From JADCCX01 sp051649305 (GTDB taxonomy: Bacteria > Pseudomonadota > Alphaproteobacteria > Rhizobiales > Beijerinckiaceae), in assembly GCA_051649305.1 (NCBI GenBank), contig JBOFGV010000125.1, forward strand, positions 3,702 through 67,701: a stretch of 64,000 nt of DNA, in the 5' to 3' direction. The notes beneath the pieces are model-generated. The model did not search any database. It was not told the origin of the DNA and saw nothing but the letters and a program-made list of their open reading frames with translations. The position numbers and the translations under genes were made by a program. Of the stretch, positions 1-8,579 are shown in pieces; the stretch's first letter is position 1; the number at the start of each line of letters is the position of its first letter.

Positions 1-1
1 C

Positions 2-751
2 CTGAAGGCCGCACAGGAACTGGGTTATGCGGAAGCTGACCCGACCTTTGACGTGGAAGGTTATGACACGGCCCACAAGCTGGCATTGCTGACATCTCTC
101 GCATTCGGCACCGAAGTGGATGCTGATTCCATCTATGTCGAAGGCATTTCCAACGTTGCGACGCTGGACCTGAAAATGGCGGATGAGCTTGGTTTCCGCA
201 TCAAGTTGCTGGGCGTTGCCGAGCGCACTGCGGCGGGCATTGAGCAGCGTGTTCATCCGACCATGGTGCCGAAGTCTGCCCAGCTGGCCCAGGTGATGGG
301 TGTGCTCAATGCTGTCAGCATCGTTGGTGACACCGTTGGCGAACTCACCTTCGTTGGTCCCGGAGCAGGCGGTGGAGCCACAGCATCGGCGGTTCTCGCT
401 GATATTGCTGATGTAGCGCGAGGGGAAAATCTCCCGGTGTTTGCGCGCCCTGCAACTGGCCTTGAGAAGCTCGTGAAAGCGCCCATGCAGCGCCATGAGG
501 GTGGCTATTACGTTCGCTTGACTGCGCTCGACAAGCGCGGCGTCTTTGCTGTTATCGCGGGCACAATGTCCGACCATGGCATTTCGCTTGAATCGATCAT
601 CCAGAAGGGCTCCCCCAAGCTGGCGAGCGTGCCGATTATCCTGATCACTCACGCTACAACCGAACACCTCATTCGTGCCGCTGTTGCAGCGATTGCCGAG
701 AAAGGCGTTCTGGACGGTGCACCACAGGTTATCCGCATCGAGCGGGCGTGA
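2..751 (+). CDS. hom: Homoserine dehydrogenase, C-terminal part (5' end outside window)
   Basis: NADP-dependent reduction of aspartate semialdehyde to homoserine, the branch to threonine and methionine. The reading frame is open from base 2, so the true start lies upstream; the GTG at 53 is an internal Val codon. The visible 249 residues hold the end of the catalytic domain (TAHKLALL, then GTEVDADSIYVEGI) and the glycine-rich GPGAGGGATASAV stretch. The last ~80 residues (YYVRLTALDKRGVFAVIAG onward) form an ACT domain, which usually carries threonine feedback inhibition. The phytase-like gene, glpX and recJ follow on the same strand; hom-glpX-recJ is a familiar arrangement in rhizobia and Brucella. 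I am confident of the family. Confidence 0.95.
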   Translation: MKAAQELGYAEADPTFDVEGYDTAHKLALLTSLAFGTEVDADSIYVEGISNVATLDLKMADELGFRIKLLGVAERTAAGIEQRVHPTMVPKSAQLAQVMGVLNAVSIVGDTVGELTFVGPGAGGGATASAVLADIADVARGENLPVFARPATGLEKLVKAPMQRHEGGYYVRLTALDKRGVFAVIAGTMSDHGISLESIIQKGSPKLASVPIILITHATTEHLIRAAVAAIAEKGVLDGAPQVIRIERA

Positions 752-812
752 GAAACATAACAGCATTGTCACAATAGGCGCTTATGTCCTCCGGAAGTCT
801 GGAGGCTCAGCC

Positions 813-2123
813 ATGATAAAATCGTTCTTGTTTGCGTTCGCAGTTTTGCTGCCCGTTGCTGCTGTTGCGGCAGATGTAGCTGTTTTTGGCAGCCGCGATG
901 CCGGCCTTGTTATGAAGCCGGTGCAACTGCCGTCTGGAAAGATTGCCAACTACACGCTCGGTATCGGTTCGGGCGCGTTTCGCCATCCCAGTGATCCGCC
1001 TGATGTCATATGGAGCGTTGGTGACCGCGGCCCCAACATGACCTGCGCCGAGGCGATCAGATTGATTGGGCCTGAAACAAAAGAATTTTGTGAGAAGGCG
1101 AGGGCAGGGCGGATTTATCCAACGCCGGATTATGCTCCGTCCATTTACAAGGTGCAGATTGACCGTGCCTCTAGTTCATTCCGGTTGCTTGAAACCATTC
1201 CACTGAAGACGCGCTCCGGCAAGTCCGTGACCGGCTTGCTCAACCCGCAGACCAAAGCCAGCAAAGACACTGGTCTTAATATGGCGGGCAACGTGCTTGC
1301 AGACAACGCTGACAACTTTGATCTCGAAGGCATAGTTCGCCTGTCTGACGGCAGCTTCTGGATTGCAGATGAGATGGGGCCATCGATAGCTCATATCTCT
1401 GCAGACGGGCGCATCCTCAAGCGTCATGTTCCAGCTGATGCCGCCGATGACTACAAAACTTCCGAAGCCGAGATTATCCCTAATCTTCCTGCTGTCCTGT
1501 CGCGCCGTGCCAGCAACCGAGGCTTTGAGTCGATTGCCATCTCACCCGATGAGCAATTTCTCTACACCATCATGCAGAACCCGTTGGCAAACCCCGATAT
1601 AAAAACCTACCAAAACGCCAGAAACAGCCGCATCTTCAAGATTGAGCGCAGCAGCGGCAAACTGGTTGGAGAATATGTCTATCAATTGGATGATCCAACG
1701 ACATTTGGGGCTGATCCTTCTGACAAGCAGAATGACCCGCGTATCTCTGAAATGGCTGCTCTTGGGCTGGACCGCCTTCTGGTGCTGGAGCGCACGGAAA
1801 AGACCACCAAGCTGCATGAGATCAACCTTGTTGGGGCAACCAATATTCTTGGTACAAAGTGGGATGATATCGCGACAAAGCCATCACTGGAGGCCAGCAA
1901 TGATCTCGCTGGAACAGGCATTGTTCCTGTCGCCAAGACTTTGCGATTTGATACATTCAAGGCCATGAAAGATGCACCTGAAAAGATCGAAGGCATTGCC
2001 TTTCTGGGAGATGGCACGCTCTTATTGATCAACGACAACGATTTCGCCATTCGCGGGGATGAGACCAAAATTCTGCTGATCAAGGGTGCAGTTTCGGTTG
2101 ATCCCGCTGTCTACAGGCGCTGA
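813..2123 (+). CDS. Exported esterase-like activity of phytase family protein
   Basis: 436-residue secreted protein. The ATG at 813 is chosen because a ggagg box sits 7 bases upstream and it begins a clear Sec signal peptide (MIKSFLFAFAVLLPVAAVAA, cleavage near residue 20). The longer open frame from 675 would overlap hom. The body looks like the beta-propeller family named esterase-like activity of phytase (PF13449 type), with the typical motif SDGSFWIADEMGP and blocks ending LLLINDNDF. Members are periplasmic or secreted phosphodiesterase or phytase-like enzymes; the substrate cannot be read from sequence. It sits 61 bases after hom and 63 bases before glpX, so co-transcription is possible but functionally unlinked. 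Confidence 0.8.
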   Translation: MIKSFLFAFAVLLPVAAVAADVAVFGSRDAGLVMKPVQLPSGKIANYTLGIGSGAFRHPSDPPDVIWSVGDRGPNMTCAEAIRLIGPETKEFCEKARAGRIYPTPDYAPSIYKVQIDRASSSFRLLETIPLKTRSGKSVTGLLNPQTKASKDTGLNMAGNVLADNADNFDLEGIVRLSDGSFWIADEMGPSIAHISADGRILKRHVPADAADDYKTSEAEIIPNLPAVLSRRASNRGFESIAISPDEQFLYTIMQNPLANPDIKTYQNARNSRIFKIERSSGKLVGEYVYQLDDPTTFGADPSDKQNDPRISEMAALGLDRLLVLERTEKTTKLHEINLVGATNILGTKWDDIATKPSLEASNDLAGTGIVPVAKTLRFDTFKAMKDAPEKIEGIAFLGDGTLLLINDNDFAIRGDETKILLIKGAVSVDPAVYRR

Positions 2124-2186
2124 TGGCTTGTATCAGTGAAGGGCATCGGCTAGTGCGGTCCAATCTCTCACGTGATTGGATTCCCC

Positions 2187-3182
2187 ATGGTTGATCTCGT
2201 CGTCTCTGAAAATCAGATCATTGAACGCATTCTCACCATGGAATTGGTGCGCGTTACTGAGCGTGCTGCTGTTGCCTCCGCAAGGCTTCGGGGTCACGGC
2301 AACGAGAAGGCAGCAGATCAGGCGGCAGTGGATGCCATGCGCCGTGAGCTGAACCGACTGCCTATCGATGGCGAGATCGTCATCGGCGAAGGCGAGCGCG
2401 ATGAAGCGCCGATGCTGTTCATCGGCGAAAAGGTTGGCACCAAGAAGGGCCCCAAGGTGTCCATCGCGGTTGACCCATTGGAAGGCACCACGCTTTGCGC
2501 CAAGGATATGCCAGGTTCCATCGCCGTGATGGCCATGGCGCAGGCAGGCACTTTGCTTAATGCGCCGGACGTTTACATGGACAAGATCGCCATTGGTCCA
2601 GGCTATGCCAAGGGCGTGGTTGATCTCGATGCATCGCCAACGGATAACATCCATGCGCTGGCCAAAGCCAAGGGCGTCAAGCCTGGCGAAATAACCGCGC
2701 TGGTGATGGACCGCGAGCGTCACTCCAAGCTGATTGCAGAATTGCGCAAGATCGGCTGCGGCATCCGCCTGATCACAGACGGCGATGTGGTTGGTGTGAT
2801 CCAGACCACCGAGCCTGACATGACTGGCATCGATATCTACCTCGGCATTGGCGGCGCGCCTGAAGGCGTGCTGGCAGCTGGCGCGCTGCGCTGCGTGGGC
2901 GGCCAGATGCAGGGCCGTCTGATCCTCGACAAGCCAGAGAAGGTGGAGCGTGCCCGCAAGATGGGCGTGCTCGATCCCAACAAGAAATATGACCTGTCGG
3001 AACTGGCATCAGGCGATACAGTCGTGGCAGCCACGGGCGTGACCGATGGCTCATTGCTCAAGGGTGTGCGCTTCCGGGGCAACATTGTTGAAACCGAAAC
3101 GATCATTTACCGCTCGCTCACCGGCACCGTACGCCGCATCCATGCCGAGCACCGTGAACTGAGCAAGTTCGCGCTGGATTGA
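2187..3182 (+). CDS. glpX: Fructose-1,6-bisphosphatase class II
   Basis: Hydrolyses fructose-1,6-bisphosphate to fructose-6-phosphate in gluconeogenesis (cytosolic, metal dependent). The 331-residue product has the GlpX signature regions: VTERAAVASARLRGHGNEKAAD near the start, GEGERDEAPMLFIGEKVG, the metal/substrate motif DPLEGTTLCAKDMPGS, and LGIGGAPEGVLAAGAL. The ATG at 2187 gives the N-terminal length usual for rhizobial GlpX; a GTG at 2172 is an alternative, and neither has a good Shine-Dalgarno. Its stop codon overlaps the recJ start (TGATG), so the two are translationally coupled. Confidence 0.93.
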   Translation: MVDLVVSENQIIERILTMELVRVTERAAVASARLRGHGNEKAADQAAVDAMRRELNRLPIDGEIVIGEGERDEAPMLFIGEKVGTKKGPKVSIAVDPLEGTTLCAKDMPGSIAVMAMAQAGTLLNAPDVYMDKIAIGPGYAKGVVDLDASPTDNIHALAKAKGVKPGEITALVMDRERHSKLIAELRKIGCGIRLITDGDVVGVIQTTEPDMTGIDIYLGIGGAPEGVLAAGALRCVGGQMQGRLILDKPEKVERARKMGVLDPNKKYDLSELASGDTVVAATGVTDGSLLKGVRFRGNIVETETIIYRSLTGTVRRIHAEHRELSKFALD

Positions 3183-4972
3183 TGGCGCAAAACGCCTTCC
3201 TCAACGTCACAAAATCGCTGACAGGCCGCACCTGGCTTGACCGGCTTGATGCCGCCCGGCAGCGTGAGGCCATGACCATTGCGCAGGTGTATGGTCTGCG
3301 TGACAGCCTGTCACGTGTTTTGGCAGGGCGGGGCGTGATGGCCACCGAGGTTGAACAGTTTCTCGAACCAACACTGCGCAACCTGATGCCAGACCCTGCC
3401 ACCTTGCGCGATATGGACAAGGCTGTGGCGCGACTGGCGCAAGCCATCGAGGCTCGGGAGCATGTAGCCATCTTTGGTGATTATGACGTGGATGGCGCAA
3501 CGTCTGCCGCGCTGCTCTCGCTTTATCTCAACGCTTTTGGCGTGAAGACACGCATCCACATTCCAGATCGGATCACGGAGGGTTATGGCCCCAACAGCGA
3601 GGCCATCCGCATGCTGGCAGGCGAGGGCGCGACGCTGCTGGTGACGGTGGATTGCGGCATATCGAGCTTTGAGCCGCTTGCCGAAGCCCGCAAGGCGGGT
3701 ATGGATGCCATCGTGCTGGATCATCATCTCGCGGGTGAAACCCTGCCGGATGCTGTGGCCATCGTGAACCCCAACCGGCAGGATGATGTTTCCGGGCTTG
3801 GTAAACTCGCTGCCTGCGGCGTGGTGTTCATGACGCTTGTGGCGCTGAACCGGGCCTTGCGAGAGACAGGCGTACTGGCGCGCCACACACCGCCTGATCT
3901 CATGGCCATGCTGGATATCGTGGCGCTGGGCACTGTGGCGGATGTCGTGCCGTTGCAGGGCCTTAACCGCGCCTTTGTGCGGCAGGGTCTCAGGATCATG
4001 CATCAGCGCGGGCGTGTGGGCCTCACGGCACTCATGGATGCGGCAGGTCTCAAGGAGCCGCCGGAAGCCTACCATCTCGGCTTTCTGCTGGGGCCGCGTA
4101 TCAACGCGGGCGGGCGCATCGGCGATGCTGCACTCGGCGCGCGCCTGCTCACCTCGGATGATGCGGATGAAGCAGCACGCATTGCTGCGGAGCTCGACCG
4201 TCTCAACCGCGAGCGCCAGACCATCGAGCTTTTTGCTGTGCAACAAGCCGAAGACATGGTGCGGGCAGAAGAGACTGTGCATGGGGAGCGGCCTGTGGTG
4301 GTTGCAGGTTCAGCTAACTGGCACCCCGGCGTCGTCGGGCTTGTAGCTTCGCGCCTGAAGGAGAAATTCCGCCGTCCCGCAGTGGCGATTGCATGGGATG
4401 CCGAGAAGGGTGTCGGCACCGCCTCGGCCCGCTCCATCACAGGCGTTGATCTCGGCAGAGCCGTGAAGGCAGCGGCTGATGCTGGCGTCATTGTCAAAGG
4501 GGGAGGGCACGCCATGGCGGCGGGCCTCACCCTCACAGAGGCTGCGTTGCCAGCCTTGCGTGATTTTCTCGATCAGCAGCTTGGCGAGCAGACCGAAGAG
4601 GCGCGGGCGGTGGACCATCTGATGGTGGATGCAGCACTGACAGCCTCAAGCCTGACAGGTGATCTCGTCAAGGACCTCGCCTTGGCCGGTCCCTTTGGGC
4701 AGGCGCATCCCGAACCGATGTTTGTGTTGCCCTCCCACCAGTTGGTGGATGTGCAGCCCGTTGGCTCTTCCCATCTTCGCCTTCGCTTCCGCTCGGCCGA
4801 CGGCACAACAGGGCAGGGGATAGCCTTTCGCGCGCAGGGGCAGCCTCTCGGCGACGCCCTTCTCGCGCGCCGTGGCCAGACGGTTCACCTCGCCGGTAGT
4901 ATCCATCTTGATCGCTGGGGCGGGCGGGAACGGATTGATTTGCGCATCACGGATATTGCCGACCCTCGCTAA
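3182..4972 (+). CDS. recJ: Single-stranded-DNA-specific exonuclease RecJ
   Basis: 5'-to-3' ssDNA exonuclease of recombination and mismatch repair. The 596 residues cover the normal family length. The DHH phosphoesterase core is visible: DYDVDGATSAALL around residue 100, VDCGIS, and the DHH motif at residue 180. The DHHA1 domain carries the GGGHAMAAG glycine motif around residue 440, followed by the C-terminal OB-like domain. The start ATG at 3182 overlaps the glpX stop codon; a TTG directly before it is also in frame but less likely. No frameshift or missing motif is seen. Confidence 0.94.
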   Translation: MAQNAFLNVTKSLTGRTWLDRLDAARQREAMTIAQVYGLRDSLSRVLAGRGVMATEVEQFLEPTLRNLMPDPATLRDMDKAVARLAQAIEAREHVAIFGDYDVDGATSAALLSLYLNAFGVKTRIHIPDRITEGYGPNSEAIRMLAGEGATLLVTVDCGISSFEPLAEARKAGMDAIVLDHHLAGETLPDAVAIVNPNRQDDVSGLGKLAACGVVFMTLVALNRALRETGVLARHTPPDLMAMLDIVALGTVADVVPLQGLNRAFVRQGLRIMHQRGRVGLTALMDAAGLKEPPEAYHLGFLLGPRINAGGRIGDAALGARLLTSDDADEAARIAAELDRLNRERQTIELFAVQQAEDMVRAEETVHGERPVVVAGSANWHPGVVGLVASRLKEKFRRPAVAIAWDAEKGVGTASARSITGVDLGRAVKAAADAGVIVKGGGHAMAAGLTLTEAALPALRDFLDQQLGEQTEEARAVDHLMVDAALTASSLTGDLVKDLALAGPFGQAHPEPMFVLPSHQLVDVQPVGSSHLRLRFRSADGTTGQGIAFRAQGQPLGDALLARRGQTVHLAGSIHLDRWGGRERIDLRITDIADPR

Positions 4973-5096
4973 ACCGGTGTTTTGCCATCTTCGGATAATT
5001 TTTGTTCCAAACCTGCATATTTGCAGTTGAACCTTCGGGCTGAGCCATCTATAGCCGCCAAGTCTCTGGTGTCATTGATTTGACAACAGAGCGGCT

Positions 5097-5171
5097 GCGC
5101 CCTTCGTCTATCGGTTAGGACACCAGATTTTCATTCTGGGAAGACGGGTTCGACTCCCGTAGGGCGCGCCA
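5097..5171 (+). tRNA. tRNA-Glu (UUC)
   Basis: 75-nt cloverleaf. The acceptor gcgccct pairs with agggcgc, the anticodon stem ccaga/tctgg holds loop ttttcat with anticodon TTC, and the T-arm is acggg-ttcgact-cccgt. CCA is encoded (5169-5171) and is followed at once by a run of six T. The last bases of this gene, plus the following T run, recur at 8410-8423 beyond the RTX gene, as expected if the 3' end was used as an integration site. Confidence 0.96.
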
Positions 5172-5176
5172 TTTTT
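5163..5176 (+). repeat. Left copy of a 14-bp direct repeat (putative attL)
   Basis: The sequence ggcgcgccattttt covers the last nine bases of tRNA-Glu (including CCA) and the first five bases after it. An identical copy is at 8410-8423. The two copies bracket the RTX gene and its flanks, about 3.25 kb. No integrase lies between them, so calling this an attachment site is an inference. Confidence 0.5.
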
Positions 5177-5643
5177 TCTCCCCACGATCTGAAACCCGAT
5201 GGTTCTGCGTGCAGTTCAGGCGCTGGTTGCACAATTCGGCTGCATGGGCCCACCAGTGAGGCCAAGCGGAAAACCGAAAGGTGAAGCAGAAGAGAGGATC
5301 TATTTCAATACCTTATATTATTTCAACATAATTAATATAATTGACTGATAATTTAATAAATCTACCGTGTAATTGACTGTGATGATTATCGTAATGTCAG
5401 GCGGCAGTCTGTTGTACTGAGCGGCATCAAACAAACAGGCAATGATCCGCGGGAGGTATTCTGCGGCGACCTGTCGCAGTCAATTCCGATTGACGTTACG
5501 GCAGGTGGATAACAGTATCTCTGCATCGTGAGTGATCCGGCCACCGCCACTATGGTGAAGAACGTCGCACGACAGATTTAGCCTTCAGTCCGCCTCGATG
5601 GGGACTTAGTGTCTATTTTGTCGTAATTGCGCCGGAGGGTCCC
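5172..5643. other. 472-base gene-free stretch before the RTX gene
   Basis: No convincing gene. The part around 5300-5370 is strikingly AT-rich (runs of tta/aat) compared with the surrounding DNA, which suits a promoter or foreign DNA. The part from about 5430 to 5640 has normal composition, looks like degenerate coding sequence and has stops in every frame. A ggagg box at 5634-5638 precedes the GTG start of the RTX gene. Confidence 0.5.
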
Positions 5644-8211
5644 GTGGCCAATTTCTCGATTCTCAACCGCAGCTCGAATGGCGTGTTCTACTACGCCCAG
5701 GATTCGATGACGGTCTGGGACAATCTGGTCATCATGGAAATGCAGCAGGCCGGTGCGGGCTCGTATTTCACGATCCAGATGGCGGACGTTCCCAACTTTC
5801 CGCAGCTGTTTTTCCGCTTCTACGGCAACTTCAGTTTCATCACGCAGCAGAATACCGAAGGCCAGTTCATACCCTACATCGAGCAAGGCTCGATCGTGAA
5901 CAGAATCGACGTCATCGATCAGACTGGAAAGATCTACAGCCAGGTCACCGGTGTCGCGCTGCGACTGACGATGAACAAGACGACCCGCCAGTTGGAGCCC
6001 AATGATTTTATCGCAACTGCAATTCGCCCGATCGAGGTCATCTCGCCGGCCAACCTGTTCCAGTTCGCCGACAGCCTCGTCGGCTCGGCCGGCATAGAGA
6101 CGCTGAACGGCTATGCCGGTAACGACACGATCGACGGCGGCGCCGGTGCTGACAGCCTCATCGGCGGTAACGGCACCGATGTCTTCCGCATCCGCGCGGG
6201 AGACGCGCCGGCCGGCGAGAGCATCGACGGCGGCGACGGCATCGATGCTATCGAGGCCGTCGGTGTGGCCGCCACGCAGAATCTCCTCCAGCAAGGACGG
6301 ATAACCCTGAGCGGGCTGTCGTTCAACTCGATCGAGGAGCTGCGTACGAACGGCACCGAGGTGGAGCTGCCGACGTTTTTCTTCGTCGGCAACGGCGGCA
6401 TGCAGACCGTCCGCGGCAAGATCGGTTCGACGGACGTGGTAACCTTCACCAACGCCTCGAACGCCAACTTCGAGAGCCTCGGGTTCGCGGACTGGACCAA
6501 CGGCGAGGACCTCGTGGGTATCGTGGGCACTTCCGCTGCCGAGTCGATTTTCGGCACGGGTTTCGACGACGTCATCGTCGGCGGGCTGGGGGCGGACAGC
6601 CTGCGTGGCAACGGCGGCAATGATCGCTTCATTGTCCTGGCTGGCGAGGGGGGGCTTGCCGACAGTATTGACGGCGGCATCGGCAACGACACGCTGCAAG
6701 CCGACGGTGGAACGGGAACGATGGACCTCCGGCTCTCGACGTTGACCTCCATCGAGACGCTGAACGTCGTCACCGGTACAATCGAGATCTCCGCGCGCGA
6801 GATCAATGGCGGCGTCATCGCCGGTTCGCCGACGCTGATCAGCGGGAAGATCGGCACGATCACCGGGAGTTCTGCGCCTGACCTGATCCGTAGCGCAACG
6901 GTGGATGTTTATCTCGACAGCGGCATGCAGGGTGCCGACTTCACCAACCTGACCTTCACGAACTGGAACGACTTCGGTGTCGGCGATGGTTGGTTCCGCG
7001 TTTTCGGCGTCGCGCAGACCCAGGTCGTGTTAGGCATGGCCAACGAGGAAAACTGGATTGTCCTGAACCTCGCCGCGCAGTCCACGTTCATCCGCGGCGG
7101 CTCGCAGTTTGACTATCTTGTCGGCGGGAATTTCGCCGACTGGATTGATGCGGGCGACTCCTACGATTATGTGATTGCGCTCGGCGGCAACGATATTGTC
7201 GACCTCGGCGGCGGCGGCGACTACGCGCTCGCCGGCGCGGGAGACGACGCGGTCAGCGGGCTCGCCGGCAACGACACGATCCTCGGCGAGGCCGGCGTCG
7301 ATACACTGAATGGCGGCGCGGGTGCGGATTCCATCGACGGCGGTGCCGATTTCGACTGGTACTTCTTTCACACTGAAGGCGGCGCCTCCGCGATCTCGAT
7401 CGATCTCACCAATGGCGTCTTCGTTGACAGTTTTGGTACCACCGACAGCGCGATCGTGAACATGGAGGGCTTCACCGGCACCAACAACCTCCAGCCCGGC
7501 GGCACGCTTTCGGACGTTATGGTTGGCAACGCGGTCACCAACGTGTTCTTCGGCTTCGGCGGCCGCGACCACCTCTTTGGTGCTGGCGGCAACGACTATC
7601 TGGATACCGGCGCGGGGGTCGTGGGCCAGTTTGACACCGCCGACGGAGGCACCGGCAACGACACGCTGGTTGGTGGGCCGAATGCCGACTTTCTCTATGG
7701 CGGTGACGGCACGGATTCGCTCGTCGGCAACGACAGCGACGACTGGCTGGTCGGCGGCGATTTCTCAAGCTCCGGGTTCAATGGTGAGGATTCCGCCTGG
7801 GGTGGGGCGGGCGCCGACGTGCTGGCGGTGGGGTCGGCCGGCGGCCGCTTCTCGCTTGCGGACGGCGGGGCGGGCAACGACACCCTGTATGGGAGCTCTG
7901 GGGTGGCCGGCAACGACGTTCTGCGTGGCGGCGCTGGCAGCGACTACATTTGGATGGGATCGGGCGGGGCGGATGTCTTCCGCTTCGAGACCGGTGACCT
8001 CCTCTCGGGCGATGTCGACACAGTGATCGTGTCTTTCTCGGGGACCTGGCAATTCTCTTTCGCCACGTCGTTCCAGAACATGATCGCGGTCAGCGCGGGC
8101 ACGAACGCGGGCATGTCGGGGGTCTACCTCGCGCACACGGGCTCGACCTGGGCTTGCTGGGTGCCGTTCGTCACGGTCGAACAGATTCAGTCGACGTTCG
8201 TGTTCGCGTGA
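5644..8211 (+). CDS. RTX-type calcium-binding repeat protein, probable type I secretion substrate
   Basis: 855-residue protein starting at a GTG with ggagg five bases upstream. There is no N-terminal signal peptide. Residues 1-140 are a non-repeat domain I do not recognise (begins MANFSILNRSSNGVFYY). Glycine/aspartate nonapeptide repeats (GGxGxDxLx) follow in blocks near residues 154-185, 306-330, 513-575 and 640-790, for example GGAGADSLIGGNGTDVF and GLAGNDTILGEAGVDTLNGG. The repeats are split by longer beta-rich spacers. The end (VEQIQSTFVFA) is compatible with an uncleaved C-terminal type I secretion signal. No HlyB/HlyD/TolC genes or enzymatic domain are nearby, so the function is unknown. 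Codon use is richer in GGC/GAC/CGC than in its neighbours, and the gene lies inside the 14-bp repeat pair next to tRNA-Glu, suggesting recent acquisition. Confidence 0.85.
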   Translation: MANFSILNRSSNGVFYYAQDSMTVWDNLVIMEMQQAGAGSYFTIQMADVPNFPQLFFRFYGNFSFITQQNTEGQFIPYIEQGSIVNRIDVIDQTGKIYSQVTGVALRLTMNKTTRQLEPNDFIATAIRPIEVISPANLFQFADSLVGSAGIETLNGYAGNDTIDGGAGADSLIGGNGTDVFRIRAGDAPAGESIDGGDGIDAIEAVGVAATQNLLQQGRITLSGLSFNSIEELRTNGTEVELPTFFFVGNGGMQTVRGKIGSTDVVTFTNASNANFESLGFADWTNGEDLVGIVGTSAAESIFGTGFDDVIVGGLGADSLRGNGGNDRFIVLAGEGGLADSIDGGIGNDTLQADGGTGTMDLRLSTLTSIETLNVVTGTIEISAREINGGVIAGSPTLISGKIGTITGSSAPDLIRSATVDVYLDSGMQGADFTNLTFTNWNDFGVGDGWFRVFGVAQTQVVLGMANEENWIVLNLAAQSTFIRGGSQFDYLVGGNFADWIDAGDSYDYVIALGGNDIVDLGGGGDYALAGAGDDAVSGLAGNDTILGEAGVDTLNGGAGADSIDGGADFDWYFFHTEGGASAISIDLTNGVFVDSFGTTDSAIVNMEGFTGTNNLQPGGTLSDVMVGNAVTNVFFGFGGRDHLFGAGGNDYLDTGAGVVGQFDTADGGTGNDTLVGGPNADFLYGGDGTDSLVGNDSDDWLVGGDFSSSGFNGEDSAWGGAGADVLAVGSAGGRFSLADGGAGNDTLYGSSGVAGNDVLRGGAGSDYIWMGSGGADVFRFETGDLLSGDVDTVIVSFSGTWQFSFATSFQNMIAVSAGTNAGMSGVYLAHTGSTWACWVPFVTVEQIQSTFVFA

Positions 8212-8579
8212 GGAGAGACGTTGCCCCCTGTGACAGGCCGGTTGCGTTGTAGGCGGCAATCGCGGGCCAAACACCTCAGGCGGAGGCGTGCCAGGTTCAG
8301 ATCGTGGATCGAAACCCGCCAACGCATCGGATTTGCTTGGTGATCGACGATATCATACGAATCAGATCGTAATTTCAATAAGATAAGTGTTCATTGTTTC
8401 GTCCTGCTTGGCGCGCCATTTTTGACCTAAATCCCTGAAATTACGAAATCCTATCAATGGCTCCGAGCGAGTTCTCGGTCTTGGTGACAATTCTGGCAAG
8501 AATCTGCGCGTTTTCGGGGTTCATAAGGGCATAGTCCGTTTATTGTACCCTTTCTACTCAAACGGAAGGAAAGCGGGCT
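8212..8579. other. 368-base gene-free stretch after the RTX gene
   Basis: It holds the right copy of the tRNA-derived repeat at 8410-8423. DNA before this copy belongs to the putative islet; DNA after it should be the original chromosome. A 27-codon minus-strand frame (8524 to 8441, starting MNPENAQILARI) has sensible codons but no ribosome binding site, so I do not call it a gene. No strong terminator is visible for either flanking transcript. Confidence 0.5.
8410..8423 (+). repeat. Right copy of the 14-bp direct repeat (putative attR)
   Basis: Exact copy of ggcgcgccattttt found at the tRNA-Glu 3' end (5163-5176), in the same orientation. The match stops at the bases on either side (g versus t before, t versus g after). 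The placement beyond the atypical RTX gene supports an insertion at the tRNA; a chance match is possible because the core is the 8-bp palindrome ggcgcgcc. Confidence 0.5.

Noticed and set aside
5578..6699. Long minus-strand open frame (373 codons) opposite the RTX gene
   Set aside because: It mirrors the GC-rich repeat codons of the RTX gene, has no family motif, and the plus-strand protein is clearly real.
6100..8000. Tandem GC-rich repeats considered as a possible CRISPR or satellite array
   Set aside because: The repeat is in-frame coding for RTX nonapeptides with variable spacing; no identical direct repeats with unique spacers are present.
8441..8524. 27-codon minus-strand frame starting MNPENAQILARI after the right repeat
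   Set aside because: Sensible codons but no ribosome binding site and an in-frame stop a few codons upstream; too short to support.
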